A stretch of DNA of 64,000 bases from JAJFJD01 sp965228695. Lineage in GTDB: Bacteria; Pseudomonadota; Alphaproteobacteria; UBA8366. The DNA lies in contig CBDDIB010000002.1 of the NCBI GenBank assembly GCA_965228695.1, positions 2,914,001 to 2,978,000 of the forward strand, read 5' to 3'. The translations under genes and the position numbers were made by a program. Position 1 is the first letter of the stretch; the number at the start of each line of letters is the position of its first letter. Below the pieces are notes generated by a model, which had not been told where the DNA came from, did no database searches, and worked only from the letters and a program-made list of their open reading frames with translations. Of the stretch, positions 42,890 through 52,501 are shown in pieces.

Positions 42890-44888
42890 GGCTCGGCGCC
42901 TCGCCGTGTTGCTTGATGTAGCGCTGCCGCTGCGAGATGAACAGCACGACGAACAGAACGAGCCCGACGATATGGGTCAGCCAGTTCGGCCAGAACAGGC
43001 AGAATGTCGCCACGCCCCAAAGGCAGCGCTCCGGCCAGCCGATCTTCACATAGAGGAATCCGACCATCAGCGCCGCCATGCCCATGAACCCGATGAACGC
43101 GGTAATGACCGTTTCGCCGAGATCGAAAGGTTGATCCAGCAGGAGCAGCGGGCTGAACGCGAACAGCATCGGCACCACATACATACCCTTCGCCGTGCGG
43201 AACGCGGCCCAGGCCGCCTTGTTCGGCTGAGCGTCGGCGATGCCGGCGGCGGTATAGGCGGGCACGCAGACCGGCGGCGTGAAACTGCTATCCAGGCTGA
43301 ACCAGAAGACGATCAGATGCGCCGCCATCAGGGTCAGCGCAAAGGGCTCGCCCAGCTCCAACAGCGCCGGCACCGCCATCACCGACAACACGATGTAGGC
43401 GGCGCTGGTCGGCAGCCCCATGCCGAGCACGAAGGAGGCGAGGCCCACCATGACGATGCCGAGGAACAGATTGCCGTAGGACAGCGTGATGACCAGCGAC
43501 GAGAATTTCAGGCCGAGGCCGGTCTGGTACAACACGCCCATGATGATGCCGACGGAGCCGACGGCGGCCAGGATCGGCAGCGACCGGCGGGCGCCCAGTT
43601 CCATGGCGTAGAAGACATTCCAGATGCCGTATCTGATCGCCCCGAAGATGTCGGCGGCGGACGGTTTGTTGTTCGGCGCGGTGGCGAAAAGTTGGATGGC
43701 GCCTTTGACGAAGGCGATCAGCACGACGGACGCGATGCCGAGCAAACCCGCCTGCGGCACCGGACGCCCGGCCATGATCAACGCCATGATGATGAGCGGC
43801 GGCAGCAGGTAGTACCAGCCGTCCTTCAGGATCGGCATCACCGGTGGAAGCTGGTCCGCCGCCATGCCGCGGACGCCGCCCTTGCGCGCCTCCAGATGCA
43901 CCATGGCGTAGACCGAGGCGAAATACAGCACCGCGGGCAGGATCGAGACCTTGACGATCTCCCAATAGGAGATGCCGGTGAATTCCACGATCAGGAAGGC
44001 GGAGACGCCCATGATCGGCGGCATGATCTGTCCGCCCGTCGACGCCGCGGTCTCGATGCCGGCTGCGGTCTCCGGCTTGAAACCGGTCCGTTTCATCAGC
44101 GGGATGGTGAAGGGACCGGTGGTCGCGACGTTCGCGTTGACGCTGCCGGTGATCGACCCGGTCATGCCGCTGGCGAAAATCGCCGCTTTCGCCGGCCCGC
44201 CGCGCAGCCGTCCGGCGGCGGCGATCGACAGCTTCACGTAGAAGTCCGCGGCCCCCATCCGGTCCAGGAAGGAGCCGAACAACACGAACAGGAAGATAAA
44301 CACGGAGAAGACGCCGACCGGCAGGGTATAGAGGCCGTCGGTCGTCATGTATTGGTGATCGATGATGCGTTCCCAGGAAGCGCCCTTATGCGCGAGCGCG
44401 CCGGGGAAGTAGGGGCCGAAATAGGTGTAGGCGACGAAGAAGGCGGAAATTGCGGGCAGGGCGTTGTTGATCGTCCGACGCGACGCCTCCCAGGTCACGA
44501 ACAGGGCGATCGTGCCGAAGATGAAGTCTTCGGTCCGGATCGGGTCGACGAGGAAAAGCCGGCCCAGGAAATAATCCAAATTGAAGATCGGGTAGGAAAG
44601 GGCGGCGACGGTGGCGAAGAATAGGATCACCGAAACCGCGAGGCGCCAGCCTTTCTCGTTGCGGTCGCGGAACACGAGGAACACCAGCGACATGCCGAAC
44701 AGGTAGGTAACCGTGCGCTGAAATGTCGACTCGTACCCGCCGGTATAGGCGATGTGAATGTGCCAGAGCGCCATGCCGACGGCGATAATCGAGATCAGCC
44801 AATCGACCATGTTCCGTTCGTCCGGAACCTGCATGTGGCTTTGTGTTTCGGCGTCCCTTTGTACCGCCTTCGGCGTTGGGTTGCTCAT
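42882..44888 (-). CDS. TAXI-type TRAP transporter fused permease (4TM-12TM)
   Basis: The 668-residue protein has many membrane segments and fits the DctQ-DctM fusion of TAXI systems. Signature-like 'GMTGSITGSVNANVATTGPF' and 'ASTGGQIMPPIMGVSAFLI' occur in the middle (about 250-300), and 'GMGLPTSAAYIVLSVMAVPA' occurs at about 500. It would import an organic acid together with the periplasmic binding protein at 44982, which is 93 bp upstream. It couples by overlap to the PanE-like gene. Confidence 0.92.
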   Translation of the reverse strand: MSNPTPKAVQRDAETQSHMQVPDERNMVDWLISIIAVGMALWHIHIAYTGGYESTFQRTVTYLFGMSLVFLVFRDRNEKGWRLAVSVILFFATVAALSYPIFNLDYFLGRLFLVDPIRTEDFIFGTIALFVTWEASRRTINNALPAISAFFVAYTYFGPYFPGALAHKGASWERIIDHQYMTTDGLYTLPVGVFSVFIFLFVLFGSFLDRMGAADFYVKLSIAAAGRLRGGPAKAAIFASGMTGSITGSVNANVATTGPFTIPLMKRTGFKPETAAGIETAASTGGQIMPPIMGVSAFLIVEFTGISYWEIVKVSILPAVLYFASVYAMVHLEARKGGVRGMAADQLPPVMPILKDGWYYLLPPLIIMALIMAGRPVPQAGLLGIASVVLIAFVKGAIQLFATAPNNKPSAADIFGAIRYGIWNVFYAMELGARRSLPILAAVGSVGIIMGVLYQTGLGLKFSSLVITLSYGNLFLGIVMVGLASFVLGMGLPTSAAYIVLSVMAVPALLELGEPFALTLMAAHLIVFWFSLDSSFTPPVCVPAYTAAGIADAQPNKAAWAAFRTAKGMYVVPMLFAFSPLLLLDQPFDLGETVITAFIGFMGMAALMVGFLYVKIGWPERCLWGVATFCLFWPNWLTHIVGLVLFVVLFISQRQRYIKQHGEAPSRA

Positions 44889-44981
44889 GTCCCGTTCTCC
44901 CCCTCGTCACGATAATCCCCGCGCGGTGCGAGCTGCAACCACGCGGGGAATACCGATACCCAATACGCTAACGGCGCTGTG

Positions 44982-45962
44982 CTACATAACGCCCTGTTCT
45001 TTGTAGAACTTGACCGCGGCGGGATGGAACGGGACGCCAAGGTCCTTGGAGGCTTTCTTCAGGTCCCAACGGGTGAAGATCTTGTGGACTTCATGCAATG
45101 TCTTCCGCTTCTCCCAAGCGGTCTTGATGAAGTTGTAGACCAACTTGTCCGGCGTCTTGTCGGTGCCGATGACGATGCCGCTGGTGCCGACCGACTTCAC
45201 GTCGTTCGGCGCGCCCTTGTACAGCCCGCCGGGGATGACGCAGTCGTTGAAGCCGGCCTTGATCAGCGCGCCGCGCACACCTTCGCTCATTTGCAGGAAG
45301 GTCAGGTCGCGCGCCAAATGGGCCTGGATACCGGCCGCATTCGGGATGCCGGAGTTGTGGAAGTAGAAATCGATGCTCCGCGAGCGGATCTGGCGGGAAC
45401 TGGCGCCGACGCCGGCGTAGACGATCTTGTATCCGCGTTTCTCAAGTTCTTTATAGCTGGTCCCAAGATGCTTCATCATGACGCTTGCGACGAATTCGGT
45501 GCTGGTGCCCTTCTTGCCCACACTGACACCGAGCGGCTCTTTCGACTTCACCAGGTCGTCGACGGTTTTGATCCCGGCATCGAAACGTTCTTTGGATGCG
45601 TATTGGTGGTAACAGGAATTGTAGAAGGCTCCGATCATTCGCAGATTCGGGAATTTCTTCGGTGCGTATGGGAATTCGCCCTTGATCGCGTTATTCACCA
45701 GGTTACCAAACGAAAAGCCGATATCCGCGCCGCCGGATCCGATGCGGGCGGGGTTGGCCTTGCCGCCGCCGGGGACGACGCTGAGTTTCTGGTCTTTGTT
45801 GTTCTGATTGAAAACTTCCGTTAGGCCCGCGCCCAATCGGCCGAACGTGCCGCCGAGCGAGCCCACCGCCATGGTGTATTGCTCGGCGCTCAATGCCGGA
45901 GTCGAAAGGCCGGCCGTGCCAAGCCCGCCCAATGCCAGTGCACAAATCGCTAAACGTTTCAT
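44982..45962 (-). CDS. TAXI-family TRAP substrate-binding protein
   Basis: The 326-residue periplasmic protein has a signal peptide (1-25, 'LAICALALGGLGTAGLSTPA'), then 'YTMAVGSLGGTFGRLGAGLT' and 'DIGFSFGNLVNNAIKG', typical of TAXI solute receptors. The ATG at 45962 has GAGAGGAA upstream and gives a proper signal. It captures the substrate for the fused permease. Ligand unknown. Confidence 0.92.
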   Translation of the reverse strand: MKRLAICALALGGLGTAGLSTPALSAEQYTMAVGSLGGTFGRLGAGLTEVFNQNNKDQKLSVVPGGGKANPARIGSGGADIGFSFGNLVNNAIKGEFPYAPKKFPNLRMIGAFYNSCYHQYASKERFDAGIKTVDDLVKSKEPLGVSVGKKGTSTEFVASVMMKHLGTSYKELEKRGYKIVYAGVGASSRQIRSRSIDFYFHNSGIPNAAGIQAHLARDLTFLQMSEGVRGALIKAGFNDCVIPGGLYKGAPNDVKSVGTSGIVIGTDKTPDKLVYNFIKTAWEKRKTLHEVHKIFTRWDLKKASKDLGVPFHPAAVKFYKEQGVM

Positions 45963-46242
45963 CGGTTCCTCTCCCAGTACATTTTCTGAATCTTCGGTGT
46001 TCCGAATAGTCAATTAGCTCCCATCATGACCGAAAAACGGAAAAGTCGTAAATTTACAGCTGCTGTCGGCGGTGCCAGGCGTGTTTCATGGCGGACAAAA
46101 CAGCTATGATGGCTGCGGCGACTAACGGCAATTTGGTGATGATCCACTCGTGCCGTTCGTACTTCGTGCCGTGTTGTCTGTCGTTCCGCAGCCGTAATTT
46201 CCAGAGTTTCGAGCCGTCCGGACCCGGACTGGAGATCCAAAC

Positions 46243-47139
46243 ATGAGTATCACGCTATTCGAGAACTTTCGCGCCCTGTTCTATGCCCCTTTCTACGCCG
46301 CGTTCGGAATCTCAGCATACGAACGGGAGAATGTCGATGTAACGCTTGCTCCGATGGCCGCGCCCGGCGACGGCAGCGTCGCCATTCTCGGCGGCGCTGA
46401 GGCGATGACGTGGGGCGGTCCCATGCGGGTGATGCGGAATCACGACGAAGACCCGGAAAGCGATCTCGTGTCCTTCTGTGAAGTCGTCGGAAGGGACCCG
46501 TTCCAGTTGGTCGGCCGGACGCCGAAATCCGACTTCAAGATTCCCGACCTCGTCGGTATCCGGTTCGCCAGCTTTCTGGAGGCGCCGACGCCGTGGCTCT
46601 GTTTGCAGGAAGATCTTCGGCGCGAGAACATCGATCCCGACACGATCGACCGGACCGGCGACCTGCCGGTCATGGAGATCATGGATCGATTTCGGGCGGG
46701 CGCGTTCGACTTGGTGCAGGTCCCGGAACCCTACGCCGAGGCGTTGGTGGCCGGAGGACACGGACATATCTGGTACGAAACCGCCTGGCGGGGGCCCTGT
46801 TGCTATACGACATTCAGCGCCCAACGCAGCTTCATCGACGCCCACCAGGATGAAGTCGGCGCTATATATGCGGCGCAGGCGGCGACGCTGCGGTGGATTC
46901 ACGATGCGACGGCGGCGGAAATTGCAAAAGTCGTCACCCAGTACTTTCCCGATGTGCCGTCCGAACAGCTCACGCAATCGATCGATCGCTACAAAAGCGC
47001 CGGGTTATGGAGCCGAAACCCCGCCATCAGCAAACCCGGCCTCGAACGATTGCGGGCGGGGCTGCTATCCGGCGGCTTTATCGAACGCGCAATTCCGTAT
47101 GAGGAAATGGTCGAAACCCGGTTCGACACGCCGGAATAG
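46243..47139 (+). CDS. NMT1/THI5-like periplasmic-binding-fold protein without signal peptide
   Basis: The 298-residue protein has the SsuA/THI5-like fold pattern ('LFYAPFYAAFGISAYERENV', 'GAEAMTWGGPMRVMRN', 'FDLVQVPEPYAEALVAGGHG'). It begins directly with MSITLFENFRALF and has no export signal. It might be a cytoplasmic enzyme-like member or a mis-annotated binding protein. It opens a plus-strand cluster (46243-57483) and is divergent from the TAXI operon with a 280-bp gap. Confidence 0.75.
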   Translation: MSITLFENFRALFYAPFYAAFGISAYERENVDVTLAPMAAPGDGSVAILGGAEAMTWGGPMRVMRNHDEDPESDLVSFCEVVGRDPFQLVGRTPKSDFKIPDLVGIRFASFLEAPTPWLCLQEDLRRENIDPDTIDRTGDLPVMEIMDRFRAGAFDLVQVPEPYAEALVAGGHGHIWYETAWRGPCCYTTFSAQRSFIDAHQDEVGAIYAAQAATLRWIHDATAAEIAKVVTQYFPDVPSEQLTQSIDRYKSAGLWSRNPAISKPGLERLRAGLLSGGFIERAIPYEEMVETRFDTPE

Positions 47140-47271
47140 GCGCGGTGTGTTCGAAAGTTCCGCAAGCGCCGCGTTTAGACGTAACGATTGATACCCGCCG
47201 CGCCAAATGGGACCATCGATGCAATCGCCGCATGATATACACACGGGTGCACAAATCGTTGGGAGGAATCA

Positions 47272-47850
47272 ATGACGCAACACAGTTCAAACAGCGCGAC
47301 CCCGGTCGGCGTTAATCACGTCGTTCTCAATGTCCATGACATCGAGGAGTCGCATGAATTCTGGACCGAGGTCATCGGACTCAAGCAGGTGGGAACGTTG
47401 CATCCGCGGGAAGATATGGGCGACCTGCCGGCGATGCGCTTTTACAGCGGCGATCACGACGGCCAGTTGACCCATCACGACCTGGCGTTGGTCGAGAACA
47501 AGAATCTGCCGCCGCGCCCTGAATCCTGGGACCCGTTCGGCACACCGCAGGCGATCAATCATGTCGCCTTCGCGATGCCGGACCGTGAATCCTGGATGGA
47601 GAAACTCGCCGACCTGCAGGCCAAAGGCGTCAAGTTCAACATGCGGGTCAACCATGGCGTCACGCACAGCGTGTATATCAACGATCCGAACGGATATGGC
47701 GTCGAGCTGTTGTACGAACTGCCGCGCGAGATGTGGGAAAACGATATCGATGCGGGTTTGAACTATCTCGAATTGCTGCCGACGGAAGGGCGGGAGGCGC
47801 TTAAGGACGATTTGGAGAACGCCCCGCGGTTCCCGGCCGCGGACAGCTAG
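47272..47850 (+). CDS. VOC-family (extradiol dioxygenase-like) protein
   Basis: The 192-residue protein has two paired beta-alpha-beta motifs of the vicinal-oxygen-chelate fold. Candidate metal ligands are His in 'GVNHVVLNVHD', His in 'INHVAFAMPD' and Glu in 'NGYGVELLYELP'. Its full family match is to ring-cleavage type VOC proteins; substrate unknown. It has GGGAGG upstream of ATG 47272 and lies in the catabolic cluster. Confidence 0.85.
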   Translation: MTQHSSNSATPVGVNHVVLNVHDIEESHEFWTEVIGLKQVGTLHPREDMGDLPAMRFYSGDHDGQLTHHDLALVENKNLPPRPESWDPFGTPQAINHVAFAMPDRESWMEKLADLQAKGVKFNMRVNHGVTHSVYINDPNGYGVELLYELPREMWENDIDAGLNYLELLPTEGREALKDDLENAPRFPAADS

Positions 47851-47897
47851 AGCCGATCCACGAAAACAGAATCGCCCGCTAGGAAAGGAAGAATCTA

Positions 47898-48644
47898 ATG
47901 CCGATCTTCGGGAATGGTGCGGTCCGCATTCGCTACGAGGAGGCCGGATCCGGTTTCCCGCTCTTGGTCATACCCGGCGGCGGGATAAACTCGTCCATCG
48001 GTAACCTTAGCGGTGGCGCGCCGTTCAACCCAATGGAGGAGTTTGGGGACGAATACCATTGCGTCACGATGGATCTGCGCAACTCCAACGAGAGTGAGTC
48101 CACCGGCCCGCTGGAGATCGACCGGCCGTGGGATGCCTTTACCGACGACCACATCAGTTTGATGGATCACCTTGGCATCGACAGATTCATGGTGTTGGGA
48201 TTCTGCATCGGCGGGCCCTTTATCTGGAACCTGTTGAAGCGCGCGCCCGATCGGGTGGTCGCCGGTGTGCTGGCCCAACCCAGCGGCGTGACCCCCGAAC
48301 TGCCGGACTTGTTCTACGACGCCAATATGGAGGGATGGGCGCCGGATATCTGCGCGCGGCGGCCCGACGTCACGATCGAGATGGCGGCGGCGTTTCTGGA
48401 CAACATGTACCGCAACGGCCGCGACTTCGTCTTCACCGTGTCCCGGGATTTCGTGCGCGAATGCCAGACCCCGGTCTTGATATTGCCCGACGACATCCCG
48501 GTTCATCCCTACGCCGTGGCCATGGAATCCGCCATGCTCGCCCCGAACGCGCAGGTGAGTCTTTTTCCATGGAAAGATCCCAAGGACCGCATCCCCTTGG
48601 CGATCCGGCACATCCGGAGTTTCCTGAAAGCGCATTGCCCGTAG
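47898..48644 (+). CDS. Alpha/beta hydrolase with Cys nucleophile
   Basis: The 248-residue hydrolase has the oxyanion region 'LLVIPGGGINSSIG' (about 22), nucleophile elbow 'LGFCIGGPFIW' (about 100), which carries Cys instead of Ser, and an Asp-containing strand 'VLILPDDIPVHP' (about 195). A Cys nucleophile occurs in dienelactone-hydrolase-type enzymes. It follows the VOC gene (48-bp gap) and would fit ring-cleavage product hydrolysis, but this is inference. Confidence 0.82.
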   Translation: MPIFGNGAVRIRYEEAGSGFPLLVIPGGGINSSIGNLSGGAPFNPMEEFGDEYHCVTMDLRNSNESESTGPLEIDRPWDAFTDDHISLMDHLGIDRFMVLGFCIGGPFIWNLLKRAPDRVVAGVLAQPSGVTPELPDLFYDANMEGWAPDICARRPDVTIEMAAAFLDNMYRNGRDFVFTVSRDFVRECQTPVLILPDDIPVHPYAVAMESAMLAPNAQVSLFPWKDPKDRIPLAIRHIRSFLKAHCP

Positions 48645-48708
48645 CGGGTGCTGCCACGGACCGGCTGGTCTGATACTCTAGCGCGATTCGACCGGAACAG
48701 TCGCCAAG

Positions 48709-49164
48709 GTGGCTGACGTGACCGAGTTCTTTCATCTCAATCACGGCTGGAACGCGGACCCCAACGCACCGGACCCGCGGGTGGAACAGGATGCCGATGA
48801 TGTCGTGTTGGGCTTTGCGCTCAATTCGTTCCTATTCTCGTCCTTTAGCAAAGGCGACAAGGGATTCCTTCGCTTTCAGGGGTGCTCGCGCTACCGTTTC
48901 AGCAATGTGAACGACGAGGGCTGGCACCGCGGACAGTGCCGGTTCAGCGGCTTCGCGCCCCGGTGGGGCGAATTTTACGAAGTGACCGGCGACTTCAAGG
49001 ACACGGCGAATGATATCGTTTGGACCTTCCACGCGGCGACGGCTGAACGGCAACGAAACTTTCTATTCTACTTCAAGGACAGCGCCTTCGAGTGCAGCGC
49101 TCGGGATTGGTCCTTCGACCAAGCGGATCGGAATGCGCTCACCCGGATCCCGGCCGAGCATTGA
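48709..49164 (+). CDS. Hypothetical protein, 151 aa
   Basis: The product contains 'FFHLNHGWNADPNAPDP' near the N-terminus and 'GFLRFQGCSRYRFSNVNDEG', with three Cys and many aromatic residues, and looks like a compact beta-rich domain. No family recognised. It begins with GTG at 48709; the stop precedes the TauD-like gene by 120 bp. It is on the same strand as its neighbours and may belong to the catabolic cluster. Confidence 0.6.
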   Translation: MADVTEFFHLNHGWNADPNAPDPRVEQDADDVVLGFALNSFLFSSFSKGDKGFLRFQGCSRYRFSNVNDEGWHRGQCRFSGFAPRWGEFYEVTGDFKDTANDIVWTFHAATAERQRNFLFYFKDSAFECSARDWSFDQADRNALTRIPAEH

Positions 49165-49284
49165 TCCCACTCCGACGGATTTCCAGGTCGAACCCAATGT
49201 AGCAAGCGGCCTGGCGGCTTTCGATGCGCCGGCCGCGCACCGAGCCGGCAAATCGGCTATCCTCGGGTGGAAAGGAGGTGCGCC

Positions 49285-50376
49285 ATGCAGCATCCGCTCG
49301 GCGGCCGGTCGATGAGTCCCCGCGAGCCCGCGGTCCGGTTCGAGCCGGTGATCGATCCGGCGGATTGGCGCGCCGAAGATTTGGCGGCGGGTGAAGATTA
49401 CCTGTTCCATCTTACGGAAGGGCAGGTTAACGAGCTCGACGATGCGATCGGCGCGGTCGAGCGATCCGGCATCTCGCTGCCGGATCTGACTCGTGACGAT
49501 TTCACGCTCCCGAAATTCGGAAGGCAATTGGCCGGTATCCGCAACGAATTGATCGACGGACGCGGTTTCGTGCAATTGCGGGGCTTCCCGGCAGCGCGTT
49601 ACTCGCGGCTGCAGGCGGCCATCGCGTTCTGGGGCGTGTCCCTGCATCTCGGTGACACGGTGTTGTCACAGAATGCGAAGGGACATCTGCTGGGGCATGT
49701 CTACGATATCGGCCAGACAAACAAGAACCCCGATCAGCGCGGACCCTATTCGAGTGACTCGATCCCGTTTCATGTGGACTGTTCCGACATCGTCGGCCTC
49801 ATGTGCTTGCGGACCGCGGTATCGGGCGGCGAGAGCGGCATTGCCAGTTCCGTCGCCGTGCACAATGAAATCCTGAAGCGGCGGCCCGATTTGCTGCGTA
49901 TCCTCGCGAAGCCATTTTATCGCGACCGGCGGGGCGAGGTGCCGCGCGGGATGGACCCGTGGTACCGCTCGGCTGTGTTTCATTACAACCAAGGCTATCT
50001 CAGCACGACCGTCGAACCGCATTACATGCGGACGGCGGAGCGTCATCCCGACGTGCCCGCAATGACGCCCGAACAGCATGAGGCGCTCGACTTCGTCGGA
50101 GAGATCGCCGAAGAGCTTAGGCTCGACATCGCCTTCGCGCCCGGTGACATGCAATTTCTCAACAATCACGTGGCGATGCACACGCGAAGCGCCTTCGTCG
50201 ACGACCCGCGTCCGGGACACGGCCGTCATCTGTTGCGCATCTGGCTCGGCATCAAGGGCTGCCGTCCGCTGCCGGACCCGTTTTTCGAGCGCCACGGAAA
50301 ATTGGGCGAGGTCGAATGGCCCGGCGGCATTGTCGGACCGGACACAGTTCCGAATGTCCCGCTCGATCCGGCCTAA
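49285..50376 (+). CDS. TauD/TfdA-like dioxygenase (clavaminate-synthase-type family)
   Basis: The 363-residue enzyme has the iron ligands in 'IPFHVDCSDIVGLMCLRTA' (His-x-Asp, about 165) and the distal His in 'NNHVAMHTRSAFVDDPRPG' (about 295), followed by 'HLLRIWLGIKG' with the 2-oxoglutarate-binding Arg. ATG 49285 has the very strong ribosome site AAAGGAGG, which decides the start over the in-frame GTG at 49267. It is longer than the other two TauD-type enzymes here and belongs to a different branch. Confidence 0.88.
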   Translation: MQHPLGGRSMSPREPAVRFEPVIDPADWRAEDLAAGEDYLFHLTEGQVNELDDAIGAVERSGISLPDLTRDDFTLPKFGRQLAGIRNELIDGRGFVQLRGFPAARYSRLQAAIAFWGVSLHLGDTVLSQNAKGHLLGHVYDIGQTNKNPDQRGPYSSDSIPFHVDCSDIVGLMCLRTAVSGGESGIASSVAVHNEILKRRPDLLRILAKPFYRDRRGEVPRGMDPWYRSAVFHYNQGYLSTTVEPHYMRTAERHPDVPAMTPEQHEALDFVGEIAEELRLDIAFAPGDMQFLNNHVAMHTRSAFVDDPRPGHGRHLLRIWLGIKGCRPLPDPFFERHGKLGEVEWPGGIVGPDTVPNVPLDPA

Positions 50377-50409
50377 TCCTGCCCGACGCAACGGTAAGGA
50401 GAGCAATTA

Positions 50410-51150
50410 ATGTCGGTAAAGGTGAATTTCGTCGGATCGGGTGACGCATTCGGCAGCGGGGGCCGGTTCAACACCTGCATCCTGGTGGACAGGCCGGGAA
50501 TCCGGTTCACCATCGACTTCGGCGCGTCGTCGCTGGTGGCCCTCAACGCGCAGCAGATTGCGCATAACTCGATCGACGCCATCCTGTTGACGCATATCCA
50601 CGGCGACCATTCGGCGGGCATTCCGTTTTTGTTGTTGGATGCAATGCTGGGTGCGAAACGCGACCGGCCGTTGACCATCGCCGGGCCGAAGAACCTGAAG
50701 GCGCGGCTCGATGAAGCCGCCGAGGTGCTATTCCCCGGCATGGAAACGATGCAGCCCAAATTTTCGATCGACTACGTCGAACTGCCGGTCGGCGAAACGA
50801 CGGACGTGCTTGGCCTGCAGGTCAGTCCTTTTCCCGCCAAGCATACCTGGCAGACGGACCCGACTGTGCTTCGCGTCGGTGTCGGCGACAAGGTGGTGAC
50901 CTATTCAGGGGACGGCGACTGGACGCCCGAGATGGCGAAAGCGACCAAGGATGCGGATTTGTTCATCGCCGAATGTTACTTCCACACCAAGCCGGTCAAG
51001 TGGCACCTGAACTATCCCACGATCCAGGAGCACAAAGAGGCGTTCGGCGCCAAGCGCATGATTCTCACCCATATGGGGCCGGAAATGCTGGCAATGGCGG
51101 ACAAAGTGCCCGAGGAATGCGCCCATGACGGGCTTATCATCGAGTTGTAG
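50410..51150 (+). CDS. Metallo-beta-lactamase-fold hydrolase (RNase Z-like branch)
   Basis: The 246-residue enzyme has the zinc motif 'LLTHIHGDHSAGIPF' (about 60), His in 'PFPAKHTWQTDP' (about 140), Asp in 'VTYSGDGDWTPEM' and the final His in 'MILTHMGPEML' (about 220). It starts 33 bp after the dioxygenase and so is probably co-transcribed. It would hydrolyse an ester, lactone or thioester of unknown nature. Confidence 0.88.
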   Translation: MSVKVNFVGSGDAFGSGGRFNTCILVDRPGIRFTIDFGASSLVALNAQQIAHNSIDAILLTHIHGDHSAGIPFLLLDAMLGAKRDRPLTIAGPKNLKARLDEAAEVLFPGMETMQPKFSIDYVELPVGETTDVLGLQVSPFPAKHTWQTDPTVLRVGVGDKVVTYSGDGDWTPEMAKATKDADLFIAECYFHTKPVKWHLNYPTIQEHKEAFGAKRMILTHMGPEMLAMADKVPEECAHDGLIIEL

Positions 51151-51513
51151 TGCCGTGTGGCGATACTAGAACCGACAAATGGGAACGGATGAAATGACGG
51201 TGCATGGTTCGATCGCGGCGTCGACTTTGTCCAAATGTGCGGCGATAGGTTTCAGACGCTGGGCGCACTGAAGCCTTGTAACGGTGGTGCTCATGTTGCT
51301 GCCGGGGTAGTGAGGAACTTCCGCCCGGGCGGGCAGCGCGGCTCGCCGATGGAGAAGGATAGGGCGCAACAGCGGCGGCTCGCGGAGCCTTGATCCGCGT
51401 TCCGGTAGTTTCCGTGTACTCTAGATGGATGATCGCGACGGCGCTTAATATGGCTTCAATACAGTTGAGATTCGTGTTGAGGTGGTGCCGAACCACGCTG
51501 CGCGGATGCCGCA
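51151..51513. other. Intergenic region, little to see
   Basis: About 360 bp without a supportable gene. The only structure noted is the perfect palindrome CCGCCCGGGCGG at 51321-51332. Confidence 0.4.
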
Positions 51514-52371
51514 ATGACCGATTCCCCTCCCGAAACCGCCATTCAGACACTGCCGGTTCTAGGGTCCATCAAGGAAACCCTCACCGCGGTTTTCGGGTAT
51601 CCGTCGCTGTTCGTCAGAGCGGTCACGCTGCCACTGCTGCTGAGTATCGCGCTGTCGCTTTTTTGGGATTTGTTGTCGGACGTTGAATCGGTCGTCCTGG
51701 AAGTATCGGCCTTCTACATCGATCTCATTCCCTACGCGTTTTTCGGCGTGGCGTGGCATCGTCTGACCCTTCTCGGTCCGGACGAAGGGCGGCCGCCGTT
51801 GCTGCCGCGGCCGGGCCGTCGGCACGTTGTCTTTTTCATATTCGCTGCGATCGTCACCTCGATCTATCACTTGCCTGTCCGAGTTGTTGGATTTGGGGCA
51901 GATCAAGGGTGGTCTTCAGGTTCGCTCGATACCGGTGAATTTCTCTTTTGGCTTTCATCGGTTGGGGTGGTTCTCATCGTCGTGGTTTTCTATTTGGGAA
52001 TTCCCTACTTGATGTTCCGGTTCAGTTTCGTTTTCCCGGCCGCTGCCGTGGACGAGCGTTACCGGCTGAGCCATTCCTGGCGCCATACCCGGCACCAAGG
52101 GTTTCGTCTATTGCTGCTGGGCGGGGCGGTCGGGGCGCCGGCCTATTTGCTGGTCCTGCTGATTTCCGTCCATTTGGATGCCGCCTTCGGCATCTACGAC
52201 CCGACGAAGGAGTTGTCCTTCGGCTCGATAGACGGTGTCTTCTATGCGGTCCTTACCTACATTCTACTGCCGGCGCTGAGTTATGTGCCCATTGCACTCG
52301 TCATTGCGGCCATTTCGCTTGCTTTCCGAACGCTCACCGGTTGGATTCCCGTGCGGACTCAACGAGCCTAG
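51514..52371 (+). CDS. Hypothetical integral membrane protein, 285 aa
   Basis: At least five hydrophobic segments are visible (for example 'LFVRAVTLPLLLSIALSLFW', 'HVVFFIFAAIVTSIYHL', 'VGVVLIVVVFYLGIPYLMF', 'LLLLGGAVGAPAYLLVLLIS', 'LSYVPIALVIAAISLAF'). It resembles uncharacterised multi-pass proteins of the YciC/DUF-type without a firm family. Not clearly linked in function to its neighbours. Confidence 0.65.
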   Translation: MTDSPPETAIQTLPVLGSIKETLTAVFGYPSLFVRAVTLPLLLSIALSLFWDLLSDVESVVLEVSAFYIDLIPYAFFGVAWHRLTLLGPDEGRPPLLPRPGRRHVVFFIFAAIVTSIYHLPVRVVGFGADQGWSSGSLDTGEFLFWLSSVGVVLIVVVFYLGIPYLMFRFSFVFPAAAVDERYRLSHSWRHTRHQGFRLLLLGGAVGAPAYLLVLLISVHLDAAFGIYDPTKELSFGSIDGVFYAVLTYILLPALSYVPIALVIAAISLAFRTLTGWIPVRTQRA

Positions 52372-52501
52372 GTCTCACCAGCCATCCTAGACATCATCGG
52401 GAAACATTCGGCTGCTAAATGTCGCATCCGTTGCGGTGGCACGGTAGTCACGCGGACGCTAGAGTGCCGCAAAACAATCGCCTGGAAAGGGAGGATGCGA
52501 C

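Noticed and set aside
42687..44624. 645-codon open frame antisense to the TRAP permease
   Set aside because: Composition (Arg, Gly, His, Gln, Asp repeats) is that of a shadow frame, and the permease on the other strand has clear membrane segments.
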